Below are positions 43,620 to 52,371 of a stretch of DNA of 64,000 bases, piece by piece. The position numbers and the translations under genes were made by a program. The notes beneath the pieces were generated by a model. It searched no databases, was not told the DNA's origin, and worked only from the letters and a program-made list of their open reading frames with translations. Position 1 is the first letter of the stretch. Each line of letters opens with the position of its first letter. Source of the stretch: JBGSKV01 sp041740975 (lineage in GTDB: Bacteria > Bdellovibrionota_B > Oligoflexia > Oligoflexales > JALZUQ01); contig JBGSKV010000017.1 of the NCBI GenBank assembly GCA_041740975.1, positions 1 through 64,000 on the forward strand, in the 5' to 3' direction.

Positions 43620-45665
43620 TTATTTAGCCCCTTTCTTTTTCGTTTTGCTCGCCTTAGGTTTATCTTTTGGCTTACTTTTTGGTTTTGCTTTAGGTTTTAT
43701 TTTTTCTGGTGCAGGCTTCAAATTCTTTTCTGTCTTTTTCGATTTTTCTGCAACTTTGGCCGGCTCACTTGCTTTTTTGGGGCCTTTTTTCGGGGCTTGG
43801 GAAGATTTCTGACCTTTTTTCTTTTTGCCCGACTTCTTCGGTGCTTCACTTTCGATATCCACCACTTCTAAACTCGAATCATCATCAGCAATACCTTCGA
43901 TAATGCCATCTTCCGGAATCAGCTCACCTTGTTCGCCATATCGATCTTCTTGCCCTTCAAAGAGACCTTTGATTCCGTCCAAATCATCCCCAATGTACTG
44001 CTCAAGCCGAGTTGCGGCGTCCGCCAGCTGACTTTTGGCAAGTTTTGTATCTTTTTCAAGGATTTTGAGGAGGCCTTGTTCGGCTTTCTCTTTTCGGATT
44101 TTTGTCGCCTTCGTGATGCGGCAAAGGATCTCCACCAAAATCGGGGCAAACTGCTCGATATGCGAAATTTTCTCGCCTAACTCTCTAGCCTTGATCTCTC
44201 GTCGCAAATGCTTCGAAAGCTTTTGGCCGGCATTGATCATTCCCCGACGCAGCTCTTCTACAAGTTCGTCAGAGGCATCAATAGTCTCTTTAGAGGCGTT
44301 CTTAAATTTTATAAATGGAGATACGACACTTACAGCGACGATAAAGGGGCCGCAAGGAATTGAGCCCTTCGGCTGTTTCAGGCCATAAGTTCGCCAGTTC
44401 ACTGTTTGTAAGGCTTTCACAATAGCGCACGACGCCTTATCGAACTGCAGAGGGACCCGGTTGGCAAACCGCAGCACTGTAACCGGTTCGTCCGAATCCG
44501 TCGCTTTCCCAGCCAAGCGAGCAATGGCGACTTCCACTTGCATGGGCTTATAGTCGCAGATGGTCGGTTTACGGGTGTGAACGGAGATAAAGTCAATTTG
44601 GCCAAGCCGTCGGATACTCTTTGCAAGAGCCTTTTCGCCAATCGACAATACCGACTGGGTGGAAGGCGCCATAAGTTTTGCGTTCTGCAGTCCACCATAA
44701 ATACTTTTAAGCTCAGATTCCGAAAGGGAGTTGAGACGTTTTTCAAAAAGTTTTTTCTCAACTTTATGTTCTTTGATAAGTTCCGCAATCGTACCTTCGT
44801 TGATACGCGAGAAACCTTTCTTCAACCAATTTCCAACCATGTCACCGCCAAAGATACTGGCGTGCTGAAGGAAATCACCAAGTTGCATAGTTTGGGGATG
44901 TGGTTGCACCGGTTTTGGCGCTGTCGGCACATCGTCACTCACTCTTTCGATCGTTACCGGAGCTTCATCCGGCAAATGATAGGTAAGCGTCATGTGCGGA
45001 TTGACAAGAATATTGCCATTCAAGAAACTATAGAGTCCAGCCTCACCATTTAACTGAATTCGGCCATCAATCAAAAAACTAACTTTGGTACCGTGGGGTT
45101 TATCCCATTCCACGGTTTGACGTTCGCGAACGCGACCCTTATTGTTTTTCAGATCAACATCGATAAAAAAATACTGCGCCTTGCGCATACCCTTGGTCTT
45201 CGTTGTGACTTTCGCACCGGTGGCTGTAGTCTGCTGGGCCCATGTCGTAGCAGCTGAAATACCGATTCCCTGTTGGCCTCTCGAGCAACGACCGCGCCCA
45301 AACTTTGAGGACGCCAAGTACTCGCCAAAAACTTTTGGCGCATCTTCAGGATCAATCCCAGGACCGTTATCTTCGACTTCAATGCGAATCTGATCCGTAT
45401 TCTTTAAGGTTCCAGCACCTAATTTTTCAACTTTAATGATCAGATTGGGTAGAATCCCGGCGTCTTCACATGCATCCAAAGAGTTATCAACTGCCTCCTT
45501 GAGAGTTGTAAGGACCGCTTTTGTCGGAGATGAAAATCCTACCTGTTGCAGGTTCTTGGAAAAGTATTCGGCAGTGCTACTTTTCGTAATTTTTCGATTG
45601 GCTTTCATGGTTGCTTCGGAGGGCGCTGACTTAGCTTTTTTTTCGGGAGGCTTCCGCTTAGACAT
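43620..45665 (-). CDS. top6B: DNA topoisomerase VI subunit B (GHKL ATPase)
   Basis: 681 residues. N-terminal GHKL ATPase: EAVDNSLDA near 57-65, DNGPGID near 99, GRCSRGQQGIGISAA near 124-139. Then the helix-two-turn-helix and transducer domains. The C-terminus (about 575-681) is an acidic segment followed by a long Lys/Pro-rich tail with histone H1-like low complexity, unusual for top6B and possibly DNA-binding. I start at ATG giving MSKRKPPE; a TTG four codons earlier is in frame. The RBS is weak. Forms an operon with top6A. Confidence 0.93.
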   Translation of the reverse strand: MSKRKPPEKKAKSAPSEATMKANRKITKSSTAEYFSKNLQQVGFSSPTKAVLTTLKEAVDNSLDACEDAGILPNLIIKVEKLGAGTLKNTDQIRIEVEDNGPGIDPEDAPKVFGEYLASSKFGRGRCSRGQQGIGISAATTWAQQTTATGAKVTTKTKGMRKAQYFFIDVDLKNNKGRVRERQTVEWDKPHGTKVSFLIDGRIQLNGEAGLYSFLNGNILVNPHMTLTYHLPDEAPVTIERVSDDVPTAPKPVQPHPQTMQLGDFLQHASIFGGDMVGNWLKKGFSRINEGTIAELIKEHKVEKKLFEKRLNSLSESELKSIYGGLQNAKLMAPSTQSVLSIGEKALAKSIRRLGQIDFISVHTRKPTICDYKPMQVEVAIARLAGKATDSDEPVTVLRFANRVPLQFDKASCAIVKALQTVNWRTYGLKQPKGSIPCGPFIVAVSVVSPFIKFKNASKETIDASDELVEELRRGMINAGQKLSKHLRREIKARELGEKISHIEQFAPILVEILCRITKATKIRKEKAEQGLLKILEKDTKLAKSQLADAATRLEQYIGDDLDGIKGLFEGQEDRYGEQGELIPEDGIIEGIADDDSSLEVVDIESEAPKKSGKKKKGQKSSQAPKKGPKKASEPAKVAEKSKKTEKNLKPAPEKIKPKAKPKSKPKDKPKASKTKKKGAK

Positions 45666-46096
45666 ATAAACAACCAATCAACTTGAAAAAAAAATAAAAA
45701 AAATAATGTTTTGCCATCTTAACTTACGCAAACATGTGTGCCAATCAAAGGAATAAAAAAAATTTACATAATCTTTACTTTTTTGTTGCAATCCAGGTAA
45801 AGAGGTGTAGATTTGATAACTCACTGAGATGAAATATAAGTCTTTTTTGACTTGTTTAGATATCTTCAGACTTTTACCAAGTACGAAGTGAACAGGAATA
45901 TGCCCTGTGCATAACTCTGGTGGTTTATCCACAGAGGCTTGTGCACAACAATGTTTACTAATTTCGCACGATCATAATATTGCCATTGATTTCCGCAGCT
46001 TAGGGATTTGCACAAGCACGTGCAGGACCCTGTGGAAAAACTGTGCGTAACTAGTCATCCTAGTGAAAACGTCATTCAATTGTAGCTGTGTATAAC
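45666..46096. other. Gene-free interval with DnaA-box cluster (origin-like)
   Basis: 431 bp between top6B and the rplT stop. The left half (45680-45800) is very AT-rich. Exact TTATNCACA-type boxes: 45906-45914 (complement), 45925-45933 (TTATCCACA) and 46087-46095 (complement). One-mismatch boxes at 45940-45948, 46031-46039 and 46042-46050. This pattern resembles a replication origin, but dnaA, dnaN and rpmH are not beside it. Confidence 0.45.
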
Positions 46097-46444
46097 CTAC
46101 GAACGGACTTGTTGAACCAGGCTCGCAAAAGCTTTTTCATCGTTCAACGCGATATCAGCCAATACGCTGCGATCAAGTTCGATGCCTTTAACTTTCAGGC
46201 CGTGAATCAGTTCACTATATTTAATGCCATTTGCACGGGCTGCAGCATTAATTCTTGTAATCCAAAGACCGCGGAAAGTTCTCTTCTTAACCCGTCGATC
46301 GCGATAAGCAAAAACAAGAGCTCTACGAACGACGTGAATAGCCGTACCGAAACGGTTATTTCGAGAACCTCTAAAACCGGAGGCGAGGTCGAGTATTTTT
46401 TTTCTTCTTCTTCTGGCTTTAAAGCCACGTTTCGCGCGAGACAT
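46097..46444 (-). CDS. rplT: 50S ribosomal protein L20
   Basis: 115 residues, Arg/Lys-rich N-terminal extension (KRGFKARRRRKKILDLA) followed by the conserved globular part (ARANGIKYSELIHGLKVKGIELDRSVLADIA). Binds 23S rRNA early in assembly and can control its own operon. Downstream of rpmI with a 75-bp spacer. Confidence 0.97.
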   Translation of the reverse strand: MSRAKRGFKARRRRKKILDLASGFRGSRNNRFGTAIHVVRRALVFAYRDRRVKKRTFRGLWITRINAAARANGIKYSELIHGLKVKGIELDRSVLADIALNDEKAFASLVQQVRS

Positions 46445-46519
46445 ACCTTAGGAAACCCCTCTGAATACTTATTTTCGTCAAATCTATTAACTCAATAAAA
46501 CCTAAGCCACCAGCCCTTT

Positions 46520-46717
46520 TTAGCCGTAAGGCAAACAACGCGTCACAAGTAACATGTCGCAGGGTAAAATATATGCTGATTTTTTAAGCTTGTTTTTACG
46601 GGCGCGGGATTTCTTCGTCAAAATATGGCCTTTGTTCGCCTTAGCGCGCTTGATCTTGCCGCTAGGAGTGACCTTGAATCGTTTCGCCGCTGCTTTTTTT
46701 GTCTTCATTTTTGGCAC
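46520..46717 (-). CDS. rpmI: 50S ribosomal protein L35
   Basis: 65 residues, MPKMKTKKAAAKRFK at the N-terminus, highly basic. GTG start with GGGG six bases upstream. Upstream no infC is found: the next gene is rny on the other strand, so the usual infC-rpmI-rplT operon is split. Confidence 0.96.
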   Translation of the reverse strand: MPKMKTKKAAAKRFKVTPSGKIKRAKANKGHILTKKSRARKNKLKKSAYILPCDMLLVTRCLPYG

Positions 46718-46809
46718 GTTAGAACCCCATTATCAATTCGACGTTCCCTACTGCATTCGTAAGACCTGACTTTCGACTTTCTGTAGAGAACAAGAGGTAA
46801 GGCAATATC

Positions 46810-46869
46810 ATGAGTCCAGAGGGGGCGCAATGGAAATTGCCGAAACCTTTTGAATACAGGCCTTTTTAA
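46810..46869 (+). CDS. Possible 19-residue leader peptide before rny
   Basis: ATG with AGAGGTAAGG upstream, 19 codons encoding MSPEGAQWKLPKPFEYRPF, stop, then 83 bp to rny. The RBS is better than that of rny. Length alone makes it doubtful. Confidence 0.25.
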   Translation: MSPEGAQWKLPKPFEYRPF

Positions 46870-46952
46870 GCCACAGCCAATTTGATAGCATCAGGCTTAG
46901 ATGTTAGAGAACCCGGCTGGCTTTAAATCAGCCCCTCCCATGGACTCAGATT

Positions 46953-48527
46953 ATGTTTAATATGCCCCTTTACTATATTTTGACGGTTGCTGGTGTATCG
47001 GCAGTTGCCGGCTATAGCCTCGTTTTCTTTTACGAGGTTTACATGCGGCGTCGTAGCATGATCATAAGCCTCGCGCAGTTCCATCAAATTCAAAGCGCTG
47101 CCAAGAAGCAGGCCCAACAGGTTTTCGCTCAAGAGCTAGAGCAAAGTTCCGCCAAGGTATTGGAAGAAGAATTAAACGAAGAACTTGATGAAAAAGCAAC
47201 TTCCTTCAAAAATACAGAGGAAGATATCGCCCTCCGACAACAGTTTGTAGACGACGAAGAGAAAAGACTTCAAACAGTCGAACTTGAGCTGCAGACGTCG
47301 TCCCAGAAAGTCGAAGTGCTTTCCAGTCGCCACAATGAAATCCAACAACAAGTCGCAAATTTGAATAATGATTTACAAACTCGCCTGGAAACGAAGGCCG
47401 GCGTGAATGCGACCAATTTAAAGAAGCAAATCACCGAGCAAATGATTCATAACCGTCAAATGAATTGTCAGAAGTACTTGAAAGAGTCGATTTCTAGGCT
47501 TGAAGGAGATGCAAAACGAGCCGCCAACCGTGCATTGGCTCGCTGTTTGGCTCGCTACGCACCCAATTTCTTTTGGCCCAAACAACTCAATAGCGTTGAA
47601 CTTGATAAAAGTTTTGTCGCCGTCTTCTCGCAGGAAAATCTGCCGATCATTACGGATCTTAAAGAGCTCGCCGAAATCGAAATCGAGTTTACCCCGTCTG
47701 AAAATCCCAAAGTTCCGGATATGCTGAAGCTTGCCGGTGGCATGGGCCTAAAGCGCGAAGCCGCTCGCATAACTATTCTCGAAATGCTGAAAAAACCACA
47801 GGCAGCATGGGGAAAGACTCGAGATGAGTACAAGCATCAAGAAGAAAAATTGTGGAATCAATCTCTCGAGCTTGGCCGTAAAGCCGTCATGAATTTAAAG
47901 CTTGAGAATATTCATCCCGAAATTCAGCGCATGGTAGGTTTTCTAAATTGGCGTACGAGCTATCGACAAAATCAATATCTTCATACATTTGAAGTCGCAA
48001 AATTTGCAGGTATCATTGGCCCCGAGTTGGGAGTCGATGGTGACCACGCGAAACGATGCGGACTCATGCACGATATTGGCAAGAGTATCGACTATCGCAT
48101 TGAAGGCGGGCATGCCGTGATTAGTGGTGACTATGCGGATCGGTTTGGTGAAAGCCAATTAATCTGCGACACAGTAATGTCTCATCACGATGAACTCGTT
48201 GTGGAAACACCCTTAGCATTTGTCTTAAAGACTGCCGATACCCTCTCGGGTGCAAGACCTGGGGCTCGCGTGAACCTGGAAGAAGGTTATCAAATGCGAT
48301 TATCTGGCATTAACGACGCTATTCGAAGTTTTGATGGTATTATGAAAGTGGAAATCATGAACGGCGCGCGAGAAGTACATGTGGAAGTTGATCACACTCG
48401 AATCAGCGACCAAGATCTTGCTGCCTTGAGCGCGAAGATTGCGCAAAAGATAGAAAAAGAAGTGGCGTTTCCAGGGCAAATCAAAATTCTTCTATCAAGA
48501 CGATATGAAGCGACTGCTACCGCCTAG
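46953..48527 (+). CDS. rny: Ribonuclease Y
   Basis: Membrane-bound endoribonuclease that starts mRNA decay. 524 residues: N-terminal transmembrane helix (about 5-27), long coiled coil (about 40-200), degenerate KH-like region with AARITILEML near 270, and an HD domain with RTSYRQNQYLHTFEVA, LMHDIGKSIDY (HD pair) and GGHAVISGDYA near 345-390, all in RNase Y order. The length is close to the 520 of the B. subtilis enzyme. The RBS is poor. It heads a co-directional run with a TPR gene and a small unknown gene. Confidence 0.92.
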   Translation: MFNMPLYYILTVAGVSAVAGYSLVFFYEVYMRRRSMIISLAQFHQIQSAAKKQAQQVFAQELEQSSAKVLEEELNEELDEKATSFKNTEEDIALRQQFVDDEEKRLQTVELELQTSSQKVEVLSSRHNEIQQQVANLNNDLQTRLETKAGVNATNLKKQITEQMIHNRQMNCQKYLKESISRLEGDAKRAANRALARCLARYAPNFFWPKQLNSVELDKSFVAVFSQENLPIITDLKELAEIEIEFTPSENPKVPDMLKLAGGMGLKREAARITILEMLKKPQAAWGKTRDEYKHQEEKLWNQSLELGRKAVMNLKLENIHPEIQRMVGFLNWRTSYRQNQYLHTFEVAKFAGIIGPELGVDGDHAKRCGLMHDIGKSIDYRIEGGHAVISGDYADRFGESQLICDTVMSHHDELVVETPLAFVLKTADTLSGARPGARVNLEEGYQMRLSGINDAIRSFDGIMKVEIMNGAREVHVEVDHTRISDQDLAALSAKIAQKIEKEVAFPGQIKILLSRRYEATATA

Positions 48528-48571
48528 GAATATGAATCGCTGCGAATTTTGAACAAGGAGGTTTCATTTTC

Positions 48572-49312
48572 ATGAACGTCAACGCGGAAAGTCTACAAAC
48601 AGTCGTCCAAAAAGTGACATTGCTCCTTCGCTTGAATCGTTTTGAAACTGCGGAACGATTACTGATGACAGCACTCGATGATCACGGCGCCAATGCCCCA
48701 TTATTTAACCTTCTTGGTTTGACCTATCAAAAACAATCCCAGTTCACCAAAGCGATGACCCAATTTCGGAGTGCCATGGATACGGATCCGTCTTTCGTCG
48801 AAGCCGGTCTCAATCTCGTTGTGACACTTTGTGACTTAGGCAAATATAATGAAGCGCAAGAACTCAATAAAAAACTTGGAAAAGAAGCGCCCACGCAAAA
48901 AAACAAACGCCCTGAGCTTGAACTAAAAAAATTAGCCGAGTTTCATCATGCGCAAGGCTTGCGATATGAAGAGTGCGATCTTCTAAATGAGGCGATCGGC
49001 GAATACCGCAAAGCTCTCACGCTTGACGACGATATATGCGAAACTCGCTTAGCTTTAGCCAAAATACTATTCAAAAGCCAGCAACCCAAAAAAGCCGCTG
49101 GCGAACTTGAAAAACTCGTGAAGCAATCTCCCGAATACACCCCTGCGCGTATTTGGTTAGGTATCACTTATCATAAGCTTGGCCGCATGGAAGAGGCCCA
49201 AACCCAATGGTCTCGTGCCAGCGCCACCAATCCTGAAGACGTTGAAGCAAAAGCATATTTGAATATTTCTGCACAAATTGGCCCGCATGGCTTCGTACAT
49301 CCTGGACGCTAA
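48572..49312 (+). CDS. Tetratricopeptide repeat protein
   Basis: 246 residues built of about five TPR units (for example PLFNLLGLTYQKQSQFTKAMTQFRSAM and ETRLALAKILFKSQQPKKAAGELEKLV). No signal peptide. RBS AAGGAGG before the ATG. It follows rny by 44 bp and precedes the next gene by two bases. A protein-interaction adaptor; partner unknown. Confidence 0.85.
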   Translation: MNVNAESLQTVVQKVTLLLRLNRFETAERLLMTALDDHGANAPLFNLLGLTYQKQSQFTKAMTQFRSAMDTDPSFVEAGLNLVVTLCDLGKYNEAQELNKKLGKEAPTQKNKRPELELKKLAEFHHAQGLRYEECDLLNEAIGEYRKALTLDDDICETRLALAKILFKSQQPKKAAGELEKLVKQSPEYTPARIWLGITYHKLGRMEEAQTQWSRASATNPEDVEAKAYLNISAQIGPHGFVHPGR

Positions 49313-49314
49313 TT

Positions 49315-49761
49315 TTGAATATACAGTTACAAAACTATATGGCTTGGCTTGAGGATCGCGGATTGACTGCTCCCAAGTTCTATAAACGCGAAACTATCGA
49401 AACCCCGCTTTCTGTCTCCCACAACACTCCGGTTTATCTGTTCGCGATCACCACAGCAAGCGACCTAGCGCATGCCGCCGCACAACAGCTCCTCAAAAAG
49501 ATCATTGAGGCCACCAAAATTGATGTGAGCCAGCTCCAGATTCTGACGGAAGAGACTCTCGAGCGGAAGCTTGAGCTTTTCACGCCGCAGGTGTGCTTGT
49601 GTTTCGGAATTTCAGAACCCATAAAACCTGATGCTGAAATGATTTTCCTTCCTTCCGTCTCCAGTCTACTCACAGATCCTGCAGGCAAACGCCTCGTTTG
49701 GGATACCTTGCAAAGCCTAATGTCTCGACCGAACTTTCCCAAACAAACTCTTCATTCATAA
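49315..49761 (+). CDS. Possible uracil-DNA-glycosylase-like protein, degenerate
   Basis: 148 residues from a TTG start two bases after the TPR stop. The C-terminal MIFLPSVSSLLTDPAGKRLVWDTLQSL is reminiscent of the HPSxLLRNPxxKRxxWEDL ending of family 4 uracil-DNA glycosylases, and CLCFGIS sits where a core strand would be. The catalytic N-terminal motif and the iron-sulfur cysteines are absent, so enzymatic activity is unlikely. The family call is tentative. Confidence 0.5.
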   Translation: MNIQLQNYMAWLEDRGLTAPKFYKRETIETPLSVSHNTPVYLFAITTASDLAHAAAQQLLKKIIEATKIDVSQLQILTEETLERKLELFTPQVCLCFGISEPIKPDAEMIFLPSVSSLLTDPAGKRLVWDTLQSLMSRPNFPKQTLHS

Positions 49762-49794
49762 TTTTATAGTTTTTTGAACACTCGCTGCGCGAGA

Positions 49795-49821
49795 ACGTCA
49801 TTCAGAGCGAAGCGAAGAATC
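49795..49821 (-). repeat. 27-bp dispersed repeat (copy B)
   Basis: Reverse complement of copy A at 39994-40020, 26 of 27 matching. Confidence 0.65.
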
Positions 49822-49880
49822 TCCTGCTCCGCCTTTCGCACTCACAGTTATTATTTCTATGTTTGATTAGTCCGGTTCTC

Positions 49881-49946
49881 CCGGCTTAGATTAGTCTGGG
49901 CGGTGTCGGCTGATGCAGCCTCAATGCCCAGCCAAATCTAAGCCGG
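49881..49946. repeat. Nested three-stem hairpin
   Basis: Outer arms CCGGCTTAGATT (49881-49892) / AATCTAAGCCGG (49935-49946), middle TGGGC (49897-49901) / GCCCA (49926-49930), inner GGCTG-ATG-CAGCC (49908-49920). All stems are perfect and internal loops nearly symmetric, so a single long folded RNA or cruciform is likely. Could be a non-coding RNA, a MITE-like relic or a recombination site. Confidence 0.65.
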
Positions 49947-50205
49947 CTCAACCGTCCCAGCCAACCATCGGGCAAAAGCTGTGACGGCGAGGCTCCGCAC
50001 GCGAGTGCGTACCCGCACGAGTTGCATTCGCAACGATTGCTCGATCGAGGTATCCCAAGTTGGCGGAGCCTCACTGGCGGAGTCCTTGCGTTTAGGATGT
50101 ACTGGCGCAAACGAGCCGGTGTTCTGTCGGATGGATTTTCGAGGGAATCTTATGACCGAGCAATCCAGACGAGAGAATACCGGGAGGATTGCGCCCAATA
50201 CTTCA

Positions 50206-50238
50206 CAAAAACAAAAACTCCGCCTGTGAAAGGCGGAG
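50206..50238 (-). terminator. Rho-independent terminator of dnaK
   Basis: On the minus strand CTCCGCCT-TTCAC-AGGCGGAG (50238-50218) is followed by TTTTTGTTTTTG. It lies about 40 bp after the dnaK stop. Confidence 0.85.
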
Positions 50239-50250
50239 CTATATGACGAT

Positions 50251-50269
50251 ACGGCCGCAAAGCGGCCGT
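50251..50269 (-). other. Extra GC-rich hairpin after dnaK
   Basis: ACGGCCGC (50251-50258) and GCGGCCGT (50262-50269) form an 8-bp stem with a three-base loop, between the dnaK stop and its terminator. It may stabilise the 3' end of the mRNA. Confidence 0.6.
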
Positions 50270-50277
50270 TCATTAAT

Positions 50278-52200
50278 TTATGCGCTAGGCTGATCATCCT
50301 CGAACTCAGCATCGACGACATTCGGATCATCCTTTTTCTCAGATGCACCCGCGCCATTCGTACCTTGATCAGGACCAGCTTGACCACCTGGCTTTTGTGC
50401 ATTGGCTTGTTGATAAACAATCTCAGCTAACTTGTGAGAATGTTTTTCCAACTCTTCGCGCAAAGTTTTAAGCTCTTCTGTTTCCGCCAAATCCAGCTTC
50501 TCTTTGGCCTTCTTAATCGAATCATCCAAAGTCGTCTTCAAATCAGCAGGAACTTTATCACCGGTGTCTTTCATCGTTTTTTCAAGCGTGAAAATCATGG
50601 TGTCTAAAGAGTTTCTCGCTTCGACACGTTCACGTTTCTTTTTATCATCGCCAGCATGCGCTTCTGCATCCTTAACCATGCGTTGAATTTCTTCATCAGA
50701 AAGCTGAGTGGGGGCTTGGACTGTGATCTTTTGTTCTTTACCCGTTCCCAAATCTTTCGCCGATACGGCAACGATACCGTTAGCATCGATGTCAAACTTC
50801 ACTTCGATTTGCGGCATGCCACGGGGGGCTGAAGGAATATCCACGAGGCTAAAACGAGCAAGTTCACGGTTGTCGTTCGCCATTTCGCGCTCGCCCTGCA
50901 TAACTCGGATATCAACCGAAGTTTGATTATCTGCAGCTGTCGAGAACACTTGTTTTTTCTCCGTAGGAATAGTCGTGTTTCGTTCGATGACTTTCGTCAT
51001 GACTCCACCCAGAGTTTCGATACCTAGAGAAAGTGGCGTTACGTCGAGAAGAAGGACGTCCTTCACATCTCCACCCAATACACCACCTTGAACGGCGGCA
51101 CCAAGGGCAACCACTTCGTCTGGGTTCACAGTTTTATTTGGTTCTTTACCGAAAAGTTCTTTGACCTTCTTCTGAACCAGAGGAATTCGAGTCGAACCAC
51201 CGACAAGAATAACTTGATGAATTTCGGAAGTCGAAAGACCAGAGTCTTTCAAAACCGTACGACAAGGCGTCAAAGTTTTCTCAACGATTGGTGCGATCAA
51301 TTGCTCGAACTTAGAGCGCGTCAACGTCATCACCAAATGCTTGCCACCAGTTTGGTCGGCGCTTAAGAATGGTAAGTTGATTTCGGTAGTTTGCGCCGAA
51401 GAAAGTTCCTTCTTGGCCTTTTCAGCGGCGTCTTTCAAACGCTGCATAGCCATTGGGTCGCCTTTACAGTCGATACCAGCATCTTGTTTAAATGTGAGAA
51501 GAAGGAGGTCAATCAAGACTTCGTCAATGTTGTCACCACCCAAATGGTTATCACCGCCAGTAGCAAGAACTTGAACAACGTCTTCGCCCACTTCAAGAAT
51601 AGATACGTCGAACGTACCACCGCCAAAGTCGAAAACGACGATTTTTTCGTCTTTCTTTTTATCAAGTCCGTAAGCCAACGCCGCAGCAGTTGGTTCGTTG
51701 ACGATACGCTTCACGTCAAGACCAGCGATTTTACCCGCATCACTTGTCGCTTTACGTTGACCGTCATTGAAATATGCGGGAACCGTGATAACGGCTTCCG
51801 TTACTTTTTCACCCAAATAATCTTCAGCGGCTTCTTTCAACTTCGTAAGAATCTTTGCCGAAATTTCCTGTGGAGTATACTGCTTGCCCATAACTTCAAA
51901 GGCCACGGAGCCACTACTGTTTTTCGTGACTTTGTACGGCATGCGCGAAGCTTCGTCTTGACGCTCTGCAAAGCTACAGCCCATAAAGCGCTTTGCTGAA
52001 AAGATCGTATTGGTTGGATTGGTTACGGCTTGACGACGGGCTGGATCACCAACGAGTACGTCACCGTCTTTGGTAAACGCAACAACCGAAGGCGTTGTAC
52101 GTTGACCTTCAGCGTTGGCGATGATGACGGGTTGGCCGTTTTCCATAACCGCAACAACTGAGTTCGTCGTTCCTAAGTCGATTCCGATAATTTTTCCCAT
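50278..52200 (-). CDS. dnaK: Chaperone DnaK (Hsp70)
   Basis: 640 residues: actin-fold ATPase with GIDLGTTNSVVAV at the N-terminus and VFDFGGGTFDVS near 190, ILVGGSTRIP near 335, substrate-binding domain, and a C-terminal lid ending with a low-complexity acidic tail rich in Gly/Pro/Asp. Full length. Works with DnaJ/GrpE, neither of which is here, so dnaK stands alone. A sigma-70-like promoter lies about 90-118 bp upstream and two hairpins follow. No CIRCE element seen. Confidence 0.98.
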   Translation of the reverse strand: MGKIIGIDLGTTNSVVAVMENGQPVIIANAEGQRTTPSVVAFTKDGDVLVGDPARRQAVTNPTNTIFSAKRFMGCSFAERQDEASRMPYKVTKNSSGSVAFEVMGKQYTPQEISAKILTKLKEAAEDYLGEKVTEAVITVPAYFNDGQRKATSDAGKIAGLDVKRIVNEPTAAALAYGLDKKKDEKIVVFDFGGGTFDVSILEVGEDVVQVLATGGDNHLGGDNIDEVLIDLLLLTFKQDAGIDCKGDPMAMQRLKDAAEKAKKELSSAQTTEINLPFLSADQTGGKHLVMTLTRSKFEQLIAPIVEKTLTPCRTVLKDSGLSTSEIHQVILVGGSTRIPLVQKKVKELFGKEPNKTVNPDEVVALGAAVQGGVLGGDVKDVLLLDVTPLSLGIETLGGVMTKVIERNTTIPTEKKQVFSTAADNQTSVDIRVMQGEREMANDNRELARFSLVDIPSAPRGMPQIEVKFDIDANGIVAVSAKDLGTGKEQKITVQAPTQLSDEEIQRMVKDAEAHAGDDKKKRERVEARNSLDTMIFTLEKTMKDTGDKVPADLKTTLDDSIKKAKEKLDLAETEELKTLREELEKHSHKLAEIVYQQANAQKPGGQAGPDQGTNGAGASEKKDDPNVVDAEFEDDQPSA

Positions 52201-52290
52201 GGATGTCCCTACCTAAAAAATGAATGTTAATAGTTTGTAAGAAGGCCCTCAGGTTATGCACAATTTCTATCCAGGCCTCGGACCACTTGT

Positions 52291-52318
52291 AACATAAGTC
52301 CTAGCAGGATTATGTCAA
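52291..52318 (-). promoter_or_regulatory. Sigma-70-like promoter of dnaK
   Basis: TTGACA (52318-52313) and TATGTT (52296-52291) with a 16-bp spacer, giving a leader of about 85 bases. The -35 is perfect, the -10 matches four of six. Confidence 0.6.
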
Positions 52319-52371
52319 GAGTTGGACCGAAAAAAGCCGAGAGCAGTGCATCTGAAGTCTTTTGATTTCAA

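Larger units (their letters stand above)
49762..50205. other. Gene-free, GC-rich, strongly folded stretch
   Basis: Contains the 27-bp dispersed repeat (49795-49821), a nested stem-loop (49881-49946), and the hairpin GTTGC-ATTC-GCAAC (50021-50034). GC is visibly higher than in neighbouring genes. Both strands have open frames but none has an RBS or recognisable protein. Confidence 0.55.

Noticed and set aside
49886..50246. Overlapping open frames on both strands of the GC-rich gap
   Set aside because: High GC lengthens open frames on both strands; none has an RBS or family, and the DNA is better explained by its stem-loops.
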